A stretch of DNA of 64,000 nucleotides from Schistosoma mansoni (lineage: Eukaryota; Platyhelminthes; Trematoda; Strigeidida; Schistosomatidae): contig NC_031499.1 of assembly GCF_000237925.1 (NCBI RefSeq), positions 1-64,000 on the forward strand, read 5' to 3'. The notes under the pieces are model-generated. The model ran no database searches. It had not been told where the DNA came from and saw only the letters and a list, made by a program, of their open reading frames with translations. The position numbers and the translations under genes were made by a program. Below are positions 39,835 to 52,379 of the stretch, piece by piece. Every line of letters starts with the position of its first letter. Positions within the stretch are counted from its first letter, which is position 1.

Positions 39835-42800
39835 ATGGCAGGTAGCCCTGCACAAGTGTTGCAGATTGAGCCGAAGAATGAACTGATATTTGAAGGTAGT
39901 TAATATAATCTGTCATTTAAGATGATATGCCCTCAGTGAAGTTCTAACATAGTGTTCGATATCCATAGGGGATCATTTGTTGTATACTAATTCATACAGT
40001 TCATATTACTTTAGTTATACGATTTCGCCATAAACATATCAAAATAGCTCTGTTTGATCTGAGTTTCTGGACTCCATAAATCGCTCTGAAAAATAATGGA
40101 GAGAACAATAAAGACATTATGGCCTGAGTTTTCATGTGTTTTTCGAAATACAGTCACCACCCAACTGGACGTTAGCACAAGAAGTACATCAAGTCATAGT
40201 CCTTCCTCTCAGACGAGACGACAGGGTCCCTTTATATTTGTGCTTAATATCATTTAATCCTGTTTTGTCATATGTTAAGCATATCGCTAGTACTCCCATT
40301 GCTTGTAAATACGGCTTAGTACCAAACGTAACTTACTATGCGAGGAGCAGAAATAAATTGTCTTGGGTCGTGACTACTACTTACAAACCACCTTCACTAA
40401 GGTATGCGACCGCAAATGGCAGCCACCTCACTGACTCCCTCCAGGAGTTCTGCTGTTGCCTACATTATCCGAATCAGTGCTTAACAATTTCATGGAGTGG
40501 CATTTTGGCCAGATAGTCTCTGACATTCTCCCGATTTGCCATGATACGTTAAAGTGGTATCTGTTTTTAGGTTGATATAGGTCCATGACTTCACCAATTG
40601 ATTCATACCTGGTTTTTTTCGCCTACAGCATGCACTAGACAGTTGCACTGTAAACAAATAGTCGTCTGATGATATTAATGTTCAAAGGCTAGACCTGCAC
40701 CGATACCTGTTACTTTCAAGTTTTTTTCACAATTTTAAGTAATGAAAATAATTTGGGAATATTCGTGGATTTGAAAGAGAACTTTAATGGTAGTCAAGAT
40801 GGTTGCCGATGTTGACAGACAGTAAGAGCTGCCCTACTGAAATATTCACCTTAGAGGACACAGCCGAAAGTGGTACAATATAGGTCGCTTCGTAGTAAAC
40901 CAGCTTTATGTGGGTTGGCGAACATTTCGTTTGTAGCACAAATAGAGTTGTCGAAAGTCAAACAAACTTTTAGTACGAGTCCTGTGGTTTTCTCAACTAC
41001 CATCTTACCTAGGCCAAGACTTCTCATATAGATGCTGTAATTGATATCCTTCCTTTAGTCTTACTAGATGATATGGACTGGTTCTTGACATTTTTGACTT
41101 AAAACGAGTGATTAGCATCCCAAACACTTTTGGAGTGTTATTCATGTTGTTCTTAGTCACTCGTTCATTCTCGGGAACAAGTATCCCTAACACATTTCCG
41201 ATAAAAAAAAATCCGTAAGCCCAAGCTACTTATATCCTTGGCTTTCTTTTTATTTTATTTTATTTCAACACATACATATTGGTACAAAAGAGCACCAGGT
41301 ACATATGCGCCACACAAAACAATGAAAATAGGAAGAGAAAGGATGAAAAAAATAAGGAAGACTGAAATGTACAACCAGAAGAGCTCTCTCAGTTAAGAAA
41401 GTTAGAACCATTCTTTATGAAGAACGTAAAAGAAGGTTACAGCAGGCTCGCCACTGGCTTCTATTCTGAGCCATATCTGATAACGTCTCTAACCACTGTG
41501 TTGCACCATCTCTCGGACCCCAGCCAGGGAGTCGTGAAGGACCAACAGAAGCTAGCCCTTTGCAGCTCTCTTTCATGCCACGACACCATGTCATACACTG
41601 ACCTCCTCTCCGTATGTTTTAACCAGTCCCACAGTCGGCAGATAATGCACAACGTGGAATTCTCTAGAATGACATTCGTAAAGCATGTCTAAGCTACCGA
41701 AGTCTATTTTCGAGATGCTGACACCAATTGAATTATCGTTTCTGCGCCCGGACACACGATGCCGAACCTCTGCATTACTAACATGGTGTTGCCACTGGAT
41801 TTCAGCAATCCTCCGGAGACAACGATGATCGAATACGGAGAGTCGTCTAACATCCTCAACTCGGGAGGCCAGGTTTCACAAGCATAGAGCGAAACCGTTC
41901 TCACCGACGCGTTGTAGATCCGACCTTTTACAGCCCGACTAACATCACGAAGGTGCCAGAGATGGCCCAGATTGGCATAAGCCGCTCTGGCTTTCACTAT
42001 ACACGGAATGATCTCATCACTCACGCCACCACCAGAACTTATGCAGCTGTCTAGATACACGAACTTCTCGACTACTTTAATCTGCTCACCATCCAGAGTG
42101 AGTACAGGATTAGAATCCTTCCAGTCTTGTAGGAGTACTTTGCACTTGGAGGGTGCAAAGCATATACCGTACTTGCGGACAGTGATTGCCAACTGATTAA
42201 GTGCGGATTGCATGCCTTGGGCATTATCGCACAGTAAGACAATATCATCCGCATACTCAAGGTCGAGAAGTCGTTCTCTAGACAGCAGATCCACACCGCC
42301 ATTACTTACATCCATCAGAGCTGTTTCCAGAATGTCATCGATGGCAAAGTTGAAGAGAAATGGTGAGATCAGGTGACCCTGCCTAACCCCACTGCTTGAA
42401 TGAAACAAGGGAGAAAGGTGGTTGTATGCTCTCACTCTGCCTGAGGTGTTCGTGTACAGGGCCTTTAAGATGTTAATTAACTTCTTAGGCACACCCTTCT
42501 TCAATAGACAATCCCAGAGAACAGTCTTGTCCAACGAATCGAAGGCAGCCCTGATATCAAGAAACACTACGATTGTTGGCCTGCGATAAGTATGACGGTG
42601 TTCTAACATTTGGCGGAGGGTGAAGATGTGATCAATGCATCCTCGACCAGAACGAAGGCTTTCTCTTAGATATCCTAAATCTTTTTATCCTATCTGTTCA
42701 TGCCTTATATACATATTTGGCTTAATACTGTATGCAGTCACCAGGATTAATCCTACTGTTCGTCGGGTTTCGGTTTGGGTAGCCCAGGAATACATGCGTC

Positions 42801-45800
42801 ACTTCTCATCACTGCTTCACATTCACCAAAAAAGCAAGATCTGTACAGATACGTTGGAAAAACCTCATAGGTTTTTACTAGTGTTTCCCAATTCTAAATT
42901 ACTGAAGCCGTGTTGTGGTTTCAGCTTTTGGGATCAAAACAACAGGTCGCAAATTCGAGCACTTCACTTTGCTTCGGGTGACCGAGTAGTGTCACCAGTG
43001 CTCCCCAGAAGTGCGGTTGAAAGCTGAATACGTAAACCTGTTCCTGGTCAATGAGTTGTATTGTTGAAATTTATGTTTATGTTTCTGGTGTCTGGACCTT
43101 ACGACTCTTCAGTGTTCCAACCAATCTGGCTACAAAGTAAACGTATCTTTCATAGTGGTATCCCGCGTTGTAGCTGACTGACTGGTATCCGGAGCCTTTA
43201 ACGTATTTCCAAGTGACTCGGTAGCCGATTTTTGACTTAAATCGTTTTGGTCTTTTTTTCATCAACACTTCATTCCAATTACGTGTATTTTTCCCTCATC
43301 ATTTATATGGCTTTCCTGTAGGTCCTTTCGTCGATGTAGTAACTTCTTACATCAAATTGACAAATCCTTTGGACCGAGCCGTTGGGTTTAAAGTCAAGAC
43401 AACAATGCCAAAATGTTATTGTGTAAAACCAAGCAACGGATATATCGAGCCTCATCAAACTATAGAGGTTGCAGGTTTGTTTTGTGCTTTTGTCTGGGGT
43501 AAATACTTATTTTTCAGTAATGCTCCAGCCGTTTAGTTACAATGCCGCAGAAAAGTTTAATCATAAGTTTATGATTCAGTCTATCGTTGCTCCTGATGAC
43601 CCTCGTCCTACCACAGAGCAGCTGGTATGTAATTAGCCAAAACTTAAGTATTTATTTCCTAAGTGGAAGGATACACCTCATAGTAAGCTCATGGACTCAC
43701 GGCTCTTTTGTATTTTACATTCGCCTGATGAGCTTCATGTTGAACCTTGCCGGGATTTAGTCTTCGAAGGTTATTTTCTTTGTTTTTATGTATTAACTCA
43801 TTTAGGTCCTTTTGTGAGACCTGTTACATCTGTTGTGAAACTGACCAACCCTTCTTTTCAGCCCGTTTGCTTTAAGATTAGCGCATCGTCCCCAGATCAC
43901 TTTTCTGCCACCCCCAGTATAGGTGTTATATCTTCTCATGAAAATGTGGAGATCTCAGGTATGATACATTTTTTCGTTACGATCTTGTATAGTTGTGTTC
44001 CATCCCAATGATTTCGACTTTACAGCAAAAAATCGTGAGAGAATGTTAATTCAATCTGCCGTTGCTTCGGAAGGAGCAGATCCAAAGAAAGATCAAACAG
44101 TGGGTTTGTTAAAAAAATTAATACAGTAGGCTTTGTTTAAAGAAGGAAAGGTGACGGATTATTACCTAAAATGTGTTTTCAAAAACACAGGCATTGTAAG
44201 TTAATTTCTGTCGTATTTTAAATGTTTAGGAGGAAAAAATAGAAGTTTGCAAACAGCAAATTGCATCATCTGTAAGTGAAAAACTTACTTTAACGCACAT
44301 TTTTAGAAACCTGTACATGATACTAGTGTGACCCAAACAAATATTGAGAAGTTAATGGCTGAAATATCTGCTCTTCGCCAAGAAAATGCTGCACTGAAGG
44401 TAATATTATATCCTGTAGTAAATATAAATCTGAAATTGTTTTGTTTTCCTAAATACGATGTTTTGAAAGCAGGCTTGGTAAGCATCACTTTGCGAACAGT
44501 TTTCACAAACTGCAGAGGAGTCGAATTATCTTACAAACAGTAATTTAACATAGATTTTTCGTTGTTTAATTCAGCTACCATTTACCACTATACGCCATGA
44601 TATCTTACTGTTGTGCCAAAGAGTAGCCTTTGTGGTGTATTCTTTTAATTTCGGAGCACCAGGCACATCTAATGATTTGGCAGCTCGGTAACGACGAATA
44701 AACAGAAAATTCCCCAGGTTGTTTACATGTTACGAAATGTTATGGCATCCTAATTGCTCCATCTATTTATTTATTTAAACACAAACATTGTGTTATAATT
44801 TCACTTATCACGACCCAGCTATTCTTATTGTTTAGTATTCTTAGACACCAATTCACTCGACAAGTCCCCAAATCAGAACACAGTTGAACAGGAAAGGAAT
44901 TATATTCTGAATAACAGTCAGTCAGTCAGCTACAACGTAGGACCAGGCACATATATGCATCGGTCCAAGTTGCCATACCTCGTTAGCACAACAAGATGAA
45001 CACCGGATTCATAGTAGTTAATTTAGTGTTGGTGGTAGTATATAAATTATAGGTTGTATATAAGGATATAGTACAGGAAGGAAGAGAGATATGAAGCAAT
45101 TTTAATCTCAAGGTTTAAGGGAAGATAAAGAGTGTATACACCTACACCATTGTGATCGATTCTCAGCCATGTCACACAGAGTCTCCAACCATTGGTTACG
45201 ATAGTCACGCGGACCCCAACCAGGTAGTCTGCATCTGCCAACATGGCTCAGGCTAGAAGTTAGTGACTTCAAACACTGATGCCATGTTTTGGTTTGGCCG
45301 CCCCTGAATAACAAGGATAGATGGAAATAAGAAGTAAAATAAAAAATACGTTAGTATATTTATAGTTTTTACATGAGAAGATTCTAGAGTCTTCTCCAAG
45401 TATCGACTAGCGCTGATTGGATTAGCCAACACAGTCGTGCATGGAATATGCTTTAATCCAATCCATGTCCCGCTAACACATTGCTCCAAGGAGACACCAA
45501 ATATAAATACTCTACACTTCGTCATTCGATTTGTGTGAGAGCTGAACTACCACCCGGGCGCCCAAACCAAGGCAAGTGGTTTTCTTAGGGACCCACTTGT
45601 GTTATGACTTTATAAAAAAATAAGACGTATGCTAATTCGTTATTGATTTTTATGTCCGGCTTTTATCACATGAATTATACGCCAATCGAAATACTTGTCT
45701 AATCTTAACACTGTGACAAATCCATGATGTTCGACCAATATGAGTAGTCTAGCGTCCTTATTGGCCCCTTGTCCGCCTAGCCCTTCCAATTGAGTCCAGA

Positions 45801-48800
45801 ACACCAACTGCAGCTTCTGCTATACGAATCTATGCGAATCATTTATTTCAAGCATACTCTGTTTATATACCAGACAGACCGCATCATACCATAAAATAGA
45901 AAATAATATTTGTACAAGATCAAGCCAAATGTGGCTGTGAACGTGGGAGACTGTAGTCTTTAAAGCGAGTATAATTTAAGAACAGTAAATCGTATAATAG
46001 TAATCAATAGGTCAAAATGAAGCTTATAATAAGATGAATATAGATATACACAGTCTAGTTACTCAATAGTTAAACAATAAGAATATACATAGAATAATAG
46101 TCCATTAATAGGTCCTGGGCGTTACCCGTACTTATGTCTTCACTAGGATATAACAACTTGTCTTTGATCATGTCCTGGTATCATGGCAAAAAAATCTAAA
46201 ATTAAGCTAGGATTAAGGCATAATTTATCCAGTCAATCACGAGGTAGCACCTAATATGTATGTACATTCGTTCAAATTGCCATGCTTCATTAGCACAAAG
46301 CGACAAAACGTCAGGCCAAATCCCAGAATGGTAGAGGTACAAATAGTATCAATGGTAATAGGAAGAATTAGATACTAAAGACATGACTCGAAAAGAAAAT
46401 ATAAATTAATAAAATAAAAACCAAAGGTTACGCAGGATTTAGAATATCAGAACTCGGGGAAAGACAAAGAATAGATGCACCTGCGACACTGCAAACGATT
46501 TTGAGCCATGTCATTCATAGTCTCTAAGCACTAGTTACAATAACCACGCTGACCCCAACTAGGTAGTCTACACCTGTTAACATTGAGAAGTCTGATTGTC
46601 GATGACTTCTGTTATATATATATATATATATTATATGCATAATATTAGTCCATAAATGGAACCAAAAGTTACCATTCACTATTGTTATCGGGATGTAACA
46701 ACTTCATGGACTGATTTCATGTTTTGGTTTGGCCACCCCTAACTTTCTTCCAAACCACTTCCGTATTCACCCTTGGTAGTGAGCAGATTAAAGTAGTCGA
46801 GAAGTTCGTGTATCTAGACAGCTGCATAAGTTCTGGTGGTGGCGTGAGTGATGAGATCATTCCGTGTATAGTGAAAGCCAGAGCGGCTTATGCCAATCTG
46901 GGCCATCTCTGGCACCTTCGTGATGTTAGTCGGGCTGTAAAAGGTCGGATCTACAACGCGTCGGTGAGAACGGTTTCGCTCTATGCTTGTGAAACCTGGC
47001 CTCCCCGAGTTGAGGATGTTAGACGACTCTCCGTATTCGATCATCGTTGTCTCCGGAGGATTGCTGAAATCCAGTGGCAACACCATGTTAGTAATGCAGA
47101 GGTTCGGCATCGTGTGTCCGGGCGCAGAGACGATAATTCAATTGGTGTCAGCATCTCGAAAATAGACTTCGGTGGCTTGGACGAATGTCGTCCCAGAGAA
47201 TTTCACGTTGTGCATTATCTGCCGACTGTGGGACTGGTTAAAACATACGGAGAGGAGGTCAGTGTATGACATGGTGTCGTGGCATGAAAGAGAGCTGCAA
47301 AGGGCTAGCTTCTGTTGGTCCTTCACGACTCCCTGGCTGGGGTCCGAGAGATGGTGCAACACAGTGGTTAGAGACGTTATCAGATATGGCTCAGAATAGA
47401 AGCCAGTGGCGAGCCTGCTGTAACCTTCTTTTACGTTCTTCATAAAGAATGGTTCTAACTTTCTTAACTGAAGGAGTCTTCTGGTGTGAAACTGTACAGA
47501 ACTCTTTACTTTTTTGCATAACTGAGGCTTTTCATCGTTCTTTGTCTTGTAAAAAAACTAACGGAATTTTTCAGTTTGGTCTAAGTGGAAAATTACTTTT
47601 CTACAGTCCTTCTTTACTCTCTACACTGTAAATGTCTATACTTCAGACAAACTTTAGGAATAAACTATAAAATGGTTCCTGGTACTAGTTAAAAATGCTT
47701 TAGTATGTAAAGCCATTAAATCTCTGAAGAGGTATAATCTTCACACAATTATCAAATATCAGAAGGATTCTAATATGAATAATCTGCATAAGAATTAACT
47801 ATGTTTAAAACTTTAAACTCGGTACTTCAACACCAAACTGTACAATTTATTTAAAACAGTGAGACCATTTCTTTTTGTGCTAACTAAGTCAAGGGCTTTT
47901 TAATTAGTTAAATTGAATTGATCGTTACAAACCTCATTACCTAACAATAAATATCATAAATGACAAACCCTGAAGATACTTGATGTTTATATCCGATTGG
48001 GTCAGTTTGTCTCTGTTATTATGGTTTACTTAATTCGATAATATAATATGACTCATGTAGTAGAAATAGTTTGTGTTGTAGTGGATTTTAAAAGATGAAA
48101 CCCATTAATCGACGACCGACTGAGTACGTCTGATATATGTTAGAAAATTGAAACAATTATTATGTATAAAATATCTAGTCGAGTTACTTAACATACAACA
48201 AATGAATGATTAAAAAGGAAAAATAAAGGTCATAAAACAATAAATGCTTATTGACTCTTGCCCCACTGCAACAATATCATTCTGATGTTATACTAAAGAC
48301 AGTTATTCATCAATGCTTCTTGTACTAGTTGATTGCTTTGCTTTCAAAAAGTTTGATAAAAATGGATATCTCAATTACTTTTATCAGTAGTCCAGTATGG
48401 TTGTTATGTTTTCAGCTTCTAACTTCAAAATTATATCTAGACTTATGCACAGCAGTTTTCAACTAAAAAATAAACAAAGGTATGACACAGGGTATTAGGA
48501 AATGATGGTAAATCAGTTGATGAGGTCATGAATCTTCATCGACTGAGGTGGTTGTGCCACGTGTTACGTATGCCTGAACACCGATTACCACGACGCGCTA
48601 TGCTGACTAGTGTAGGGGATGGTTGGAAAAGAGTCAGGGGCGGCCAAACCAAAACATGGCATCAGTTCTTGAGTTCACTAACTTCTAATCTGAGCCATGT
48701 TGGCAGATGCAGACTACCTGGTTGGGGTCCGCGTGACTTCTTTCCTTTCTTTACTATATCCCTACATACAACCTATCTTTTACATACTACCACCGTTAAA

Positions 48801-50063
48801 TTAAGTACTTCTATGAATCCAGTGTTCATCTTGTTGTGCTAACGAGGTATGGCAACTTGGACCGATGCATATATGTGCCTGGTCCTACGTTGTAGCTGAC
48901 TGACTGACTGACTTGAACAACATACATCTCTAGTTTATAGTAAAGTTTTCTGTTGTCTTTTTTTCTCTCTATTTAATAAACAATATCTTTTATAATTTAT
49001 TGATAAAACTGAAAGCATTGTCCATAGTTTCTTGTTTGTTCAGTTATTGTATGTATATGCTCAGGGTTACAATTTATCTTGTATGAAACTGTGTTGACTT
49101 CTGTCCGGTGACTATTATCAGGTATCTTGTAGACAAAATTTCGTATAGATCTTTCTATATTTGAATGAATAAGTAAATAAAGCTACCATATTAAGTCTGA
49201 TTATTGTTTTCCCTAATACAATGTGTTACTAAACAATAATAATAATAATAATAACTCGTTACACTTGTCTAAATGAATGTAACGATTCTTGATCTGTAAA
49301 GATCTATCGTTTTGTGGAGGGGGGACATAACAGGTATAGATAAAATAACAGCTAGTTGATTAGAAGGGGTTTTGTGGAGATTTCAGTATTTTCATAGTTG
49401 AAATCATGAGTCAATTGAAGCTAGACCGGCTTAGTGGTCTATCGGTTAAGTGCTCTGGCGCGAGACTGGTAGGCCCTGGGTTCGAATCTCGCGAGTGCGG
49501 GGTCGTGGATGCGCACTGCTGTGGTGTCCCGTAATCGGACGAAACGGTCGTCCAGTGCTTCTAAGTTTTCCATGGTGGTCTAGCTTCAATTGACTCATGA
49601 TTTCAGCTAGTTGATTATTTAGTTTCTAATTCACAACTTTGTCTCATGGTGTAATTCAATACTTCTTTCACTATATCCTTCGAAAGTTTTATTATACCAC
49701 TGTATATATAAAATTAACTAAACGCAGTTTCATAAAAAAGGTATTATAACTTATTTAAGTTAAACTTTTGTTACCTGAAACATTTAGAGTATTGTGATAA
49801 CAATTGTCTTGACTTTTTATAATCTTTTATCATTATTTATGGTTTTTAACTGTTCATAGGAATCGGATCTTCATTTACGACGTACAACAGCTATCTCAGA
49901 TACATGTCGAATGTCTACTGAATATGGTGCTAGATCGATGGCTGCCAATGATGGCCGTCATCATAATCAAATCAGAGCTGATACTTTTAGCAATATCCCA
50001 CCGATTTTATATTTAATCACAGCTTTAATCATTGGTCTCTTCTTGGGTCGTTTTGTTCTGTAA
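39835..50063 (+). CDS. VAP family ER-tethering protein with two MSP domains
   Basis: Ten exons: 39835-39895 (from ATG), 43322-43474, 43518-43624, 43664-43769, 43806-43958, 43993-44099, 44130-44195, 44230-44271, 44307-44399, 49860-50063 (TAA). All junctions have AG/GT and consistent phases; sum 1092 bases, 363 residues. Residues about 5-125 form a canonical MSP domain (LIFEGPFVDVVTS, FKVKTTMPKCYCV, VMLQPFSY, HKFMIQSIVAP, LMDSRLFC). Residues about 127-251 form a second MSP domain (HVEPCRDLVFEGPF, LTNPSFQPVCFKI, VVFHPNDFDF, RMLIQSAVAS, YYLKCVF). A short coiled coil (IEKLMAEISALRQENAALK) and a C-terminal membrane anchor (ILYLITALIIGLFLGRFVL) follow. VAPs sit in the ER membrane and bind FFAT motifs of lipid-transfer and other proteins; usual length is about 240-260 residues with one MSP domain. 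The first domain keeps the FFAT-binding K-T-T and K-x-M positions; the second does not. Introns 1 and 9 hold LINE copies, intron 9 also a hammerhead SINE. Confidence 0.9.
39896..43321 (+). other. VAP intron 1 (3.4 kb)
   Basis: Holds the minus-strand LINE copy at 41225-42658 and a small RTE tail-like fragment near 43160-43190 (gttgtagctgactgactgg). A 126-codon ORF at 40136-40516 has no recognised domain, and I do not call it a gene. Confidence 0.7.
41225..42658 (-). mobile_element. RTE-type LINE copy, 5'-truncated (family D)
   Basis: A 301-residue minus-strand frame (42609-41704) carries RT motifs FLDIRAAFDSLDK, SSGVRQGHLISPFLF and LEYADDIVLL, then the C-terminal YACETWPP region, where it shifts frame. 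The 3' end (ggcgcatatgtacctggtgc, then a run of aaata-type repeats) is near 41225-41320. The sequence ggctttct(t/c)tt flanks both ends and may be the target duplication. Other copies: 46765-47490 and 62188-63415. Confidence 0.85.
44915..45306 (-). mobile_element. RTE-type LINE 3' end (family C)
   Basis: Matches the 3' UTR and last coding part of the 32532-36419 element (32532-32930), including the cagtcagtcagtcag terminal repeat and the ggtttggccgcccctga block where it is truncated. Confidence 0.85.
46250..46765 (-). mobile_element. Diverged RTE-type LINE 3' end with TA insert
   Basis: Nearly identical, in opposite orientation, to 54970-55460, including the internal (TA)n run and its flanks. 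The outer coding part (tggccaccc, tttcatgttttggttt) shows it to be a diverged relative of family C. It abuts a LINE D fragment at about 46765. Confidence 0.75.
46765..47490 (+). mobile_element. LINE D fragment, inverted relative to 41.4-42.1 kb
   Basis: Encodes EQIKVVEKFVYLDSC, VSDEIIPCIVKARAAY and the YACETWPPRVEDVRRLSVFDHRCLR region. It matches the reverse complement of about 41400-42090, both sharing the EIIPCIV variant where the 62 kb copy has VIDARIM. Truncated at both ends. Confidence 0.85.
48490..48912 (+). mobile_element. RTE-type LINE 3' end (family C)
   Basis: Encodes LHRLRWLCHVLRMPEHRLPR and ends with tagctgactgactgactgac. It is the 3' 400 bases of the 32532-36419 family and lies inverted relative to the 44915-45306 copy in the same intron. 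Confidence 0.85.
49363..49603 (+). mobile_element. Hammerhead-type SINE with 14-base target duplication
   Basis: Flanked by cagctagttgatta at 49349-49362 and 49604-49617. The 5' end carries the complement of its 3' end (tgaaatcatgagtcaattga near 49401; tcaattgactcatgattt near 49585), so it can fold back. Between them is a tRNA-like region with a B-box-like GGGTTCGAATC at about 49479 and a hammerhead-like segment (49514-49557). In that segment the CTGANGA box is changed (CTGTGGT), so self-cleavage is unlikely. It lies in VAP intron 9. Confidence 0.85.
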
Positions 50064-52379
50064 ATGATCTACAAACTTACAACTACAGTTATATTCTAAA
50101 TTGTTATCATTATGGTTACGTGAAAATTTCTTCAAAATCTATTCACATACATTCACAGACATTACTTTCCTCAGTTTGTATGTGCGTTTATGTTTAATCT
50201 TTGCTATGATACATTTCTGTATTGACAAAAAGATGAATCCTATTTGTTCTAGTTAGCTATTCAATACTTTATTTGACATGTTTCATCTTAAATCTATTTC
50301 AACAAATTTCCATAAAACTTATCAAAGGAAATGTGTAAAACTTTTTTTTTTAAAAAAAAGGTGGATACTTGTTTTCATTTGCTTTGACATTATTGTGCTG
50401 TTGTTTTCTTCTGTGATTAAATGAGAAAATTGAATAATACATTATGTATTAAAAGTGAAATATATATATATATATAAAGTATAATTGATCATGTCATTGA
50501 AAGGAGGGTATGTTTATGATATAATATACAGTGTATTTGTATGTATCTTAATTCACTGTTCCAACTAATTAGTTATTATATCTGTGGTGTAATATCCTGA
50601 AAATGTCCGATCTCTTCAAGTAAACCACTTTTTCCGTAAATTTTATTATTTCTTTTTTTATTGTTTACACGAATGGGCACAACTGCATTTTATGCTTTAA
50701 TTTTCAGGTCCATATCGTGGATCATTATATGTAGGTTATTTGGTTCAAATTAACCTGTTGTTTTCGCAATAATTCAGCGTTTTTGCCGTTCTTTAATCTA
50801 ACACAGGAGCGATGAATAGGTCTTAACTATTGAGTGTGTGTGGTACGTAGCGAAATATTTAAACAACCAATTTACTAAAAATTAGATGCTTCTATCAATC
50901 AATGAAACATAAATCCACATCTAAATATGTAAATTTTTTTCATTTATAAATAAGATTAACGGTTCATTTATTTATATCCATATTTACTGATTGATATCAT
51001 CTTGTCAATTCTTGGTTGATCCTGTAAACTCCATTATGGGTTCAAATAATTCATACTTGTAAGAATGTCTTAGTTATTTGGTTTTTCTATACAACTAGTC
51101 TAGTGAACAGTTATCATCAAAGCTAACTCTTACAGAACTGTCAAAAGAACAATTATACGAAGATTTTTCACACAAGAAAACAAACAACTTCGAAGTTCAT
51201 CTACAACAACCCATAAAGTGTACGATTGAATCACATCGAAATTAAGGGTTCATCACTTAGATTCATTCTAATAGTAGGTTATTGACAGAACGGATAATTA
51301 GGCTCCGAGAATTCATTTAGCAAGTTATAAGACTTTTATATCATGATGTACTTTGAATTCAACTCTGATAATAAACGTACACGTACCAAGAAGCTTATAT
51401 GAAATTAAAATACTAACAAGGTAAACAAGTGATTGTACTGCCAGATGAAGGGGATTTCTACTCTGCTCTGTTCTGTATAAAAGATGAATTCCATTTCTTC
51501 AAAATTTATTATTTTCTAACTGAATTGCATGTTGATTTTAATATCTTATGTCTATTACCTGTAATTACTTGATAATGATTTGTAAGAAATCATAATTTCA
51601 GAGGGGGTCACTCAATGAAAGACTCTCACAAATTTTTGTGCTCAATATTCAATGGTGGTCATTCTTATTGTTTAGAGCTGTTGTATAGCCATTGTGTAAT
51701 ATATTTAACTTATACAGCCCAAACTAGTCTAATGAGGTAGAATTGATGTTAGTGATATAGTCCAGCTAGTATGTTCCATCATATTTAAATATGTAATTAG
51801 TTTTCTGGGTTTCGCCAATTATAAGAAGCTGTCAAATTTCCAGGTGGGACCCGAAGAAAATAATGCGGTTTAAGATCCAGTTTTTTTTCTGATAGGGAGA
51901 CTGAAACGTCGGCTTTGGAGGCAAGTAAAATATATTGTGTAGTGTTTTACACTTCCAGTCCAGCTACAGATAAGCAACAAATCACTTCTCTGATGACTGA
52001 TAGTTTGTCAACAATGACATCATCAGAATAATAATAATGCGTCGGAATTTTTATGATATTTCCATATAATTTGCAATCGCGTGGAATATGTAAATAATCA
52101 CATTATCCAGTTGTTCTCGGAGTTATGCTCATTCGCTTTGCTCCAAACTGTCATAAAGCTATCTGGGTTTACATTTTTAAAAGGTGTTGGGTGTTCAGAA
52201 ATGCGGTACTGTAGTTTGTATCACATAATAAGACTAACATTAATGTTGAATGTGTACAAAATAGTTTGGTGGAGATTTTACTATTACTACCTGGAAAGTG
52301 TTAATGGTGTCTACCATTTTATCGACATAGTCAACCTCATGAAAATAAAACTGAGGACTTTACTCAAATAAGATTAATA
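50064..52379. other. VAP 3' flank and AT-rich spacer
   Basis: The first several hundred bases are presumably the VAP 3' UTR. A TA run lies at about 50460-50476. No gene recognised. Short chance ORFs only. Confidence 0.4.

Larger units (their letters stand above)
44400..49859 (+). other. VAP intron 9 (5.5 kb) with nested repeats
   Basis: Holds, in order, RTE tail fragments (44915-45306 minus, 46250-46765 minus), a LINE D fragment (46765-47490 plus), a second RTE tail (48490-48912 plus) and a hammerhead SINE (49363-49603 plus). The remaining stretches (45307-46249 and 47491-48489) show nothing recognisable. Confidence 0.75.

Noticed and set aside
40136-40516. 126-codon ORF in VAP intron 1
   Set aside because: No recognised motif, Kozak context or matching splice phases; it lies in an intron on the coding strand, and length alone is not convincing.
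49420-49500. tRNA gene (A-box and B-box with ggttcgaatc)
   Set aside because: The sequence cannot fold a full cloverleaf convincingly, repeats at 57.2 and 60.8 kb, and sits in a SINE with target duplications; it is a tRNA-like promoter region.
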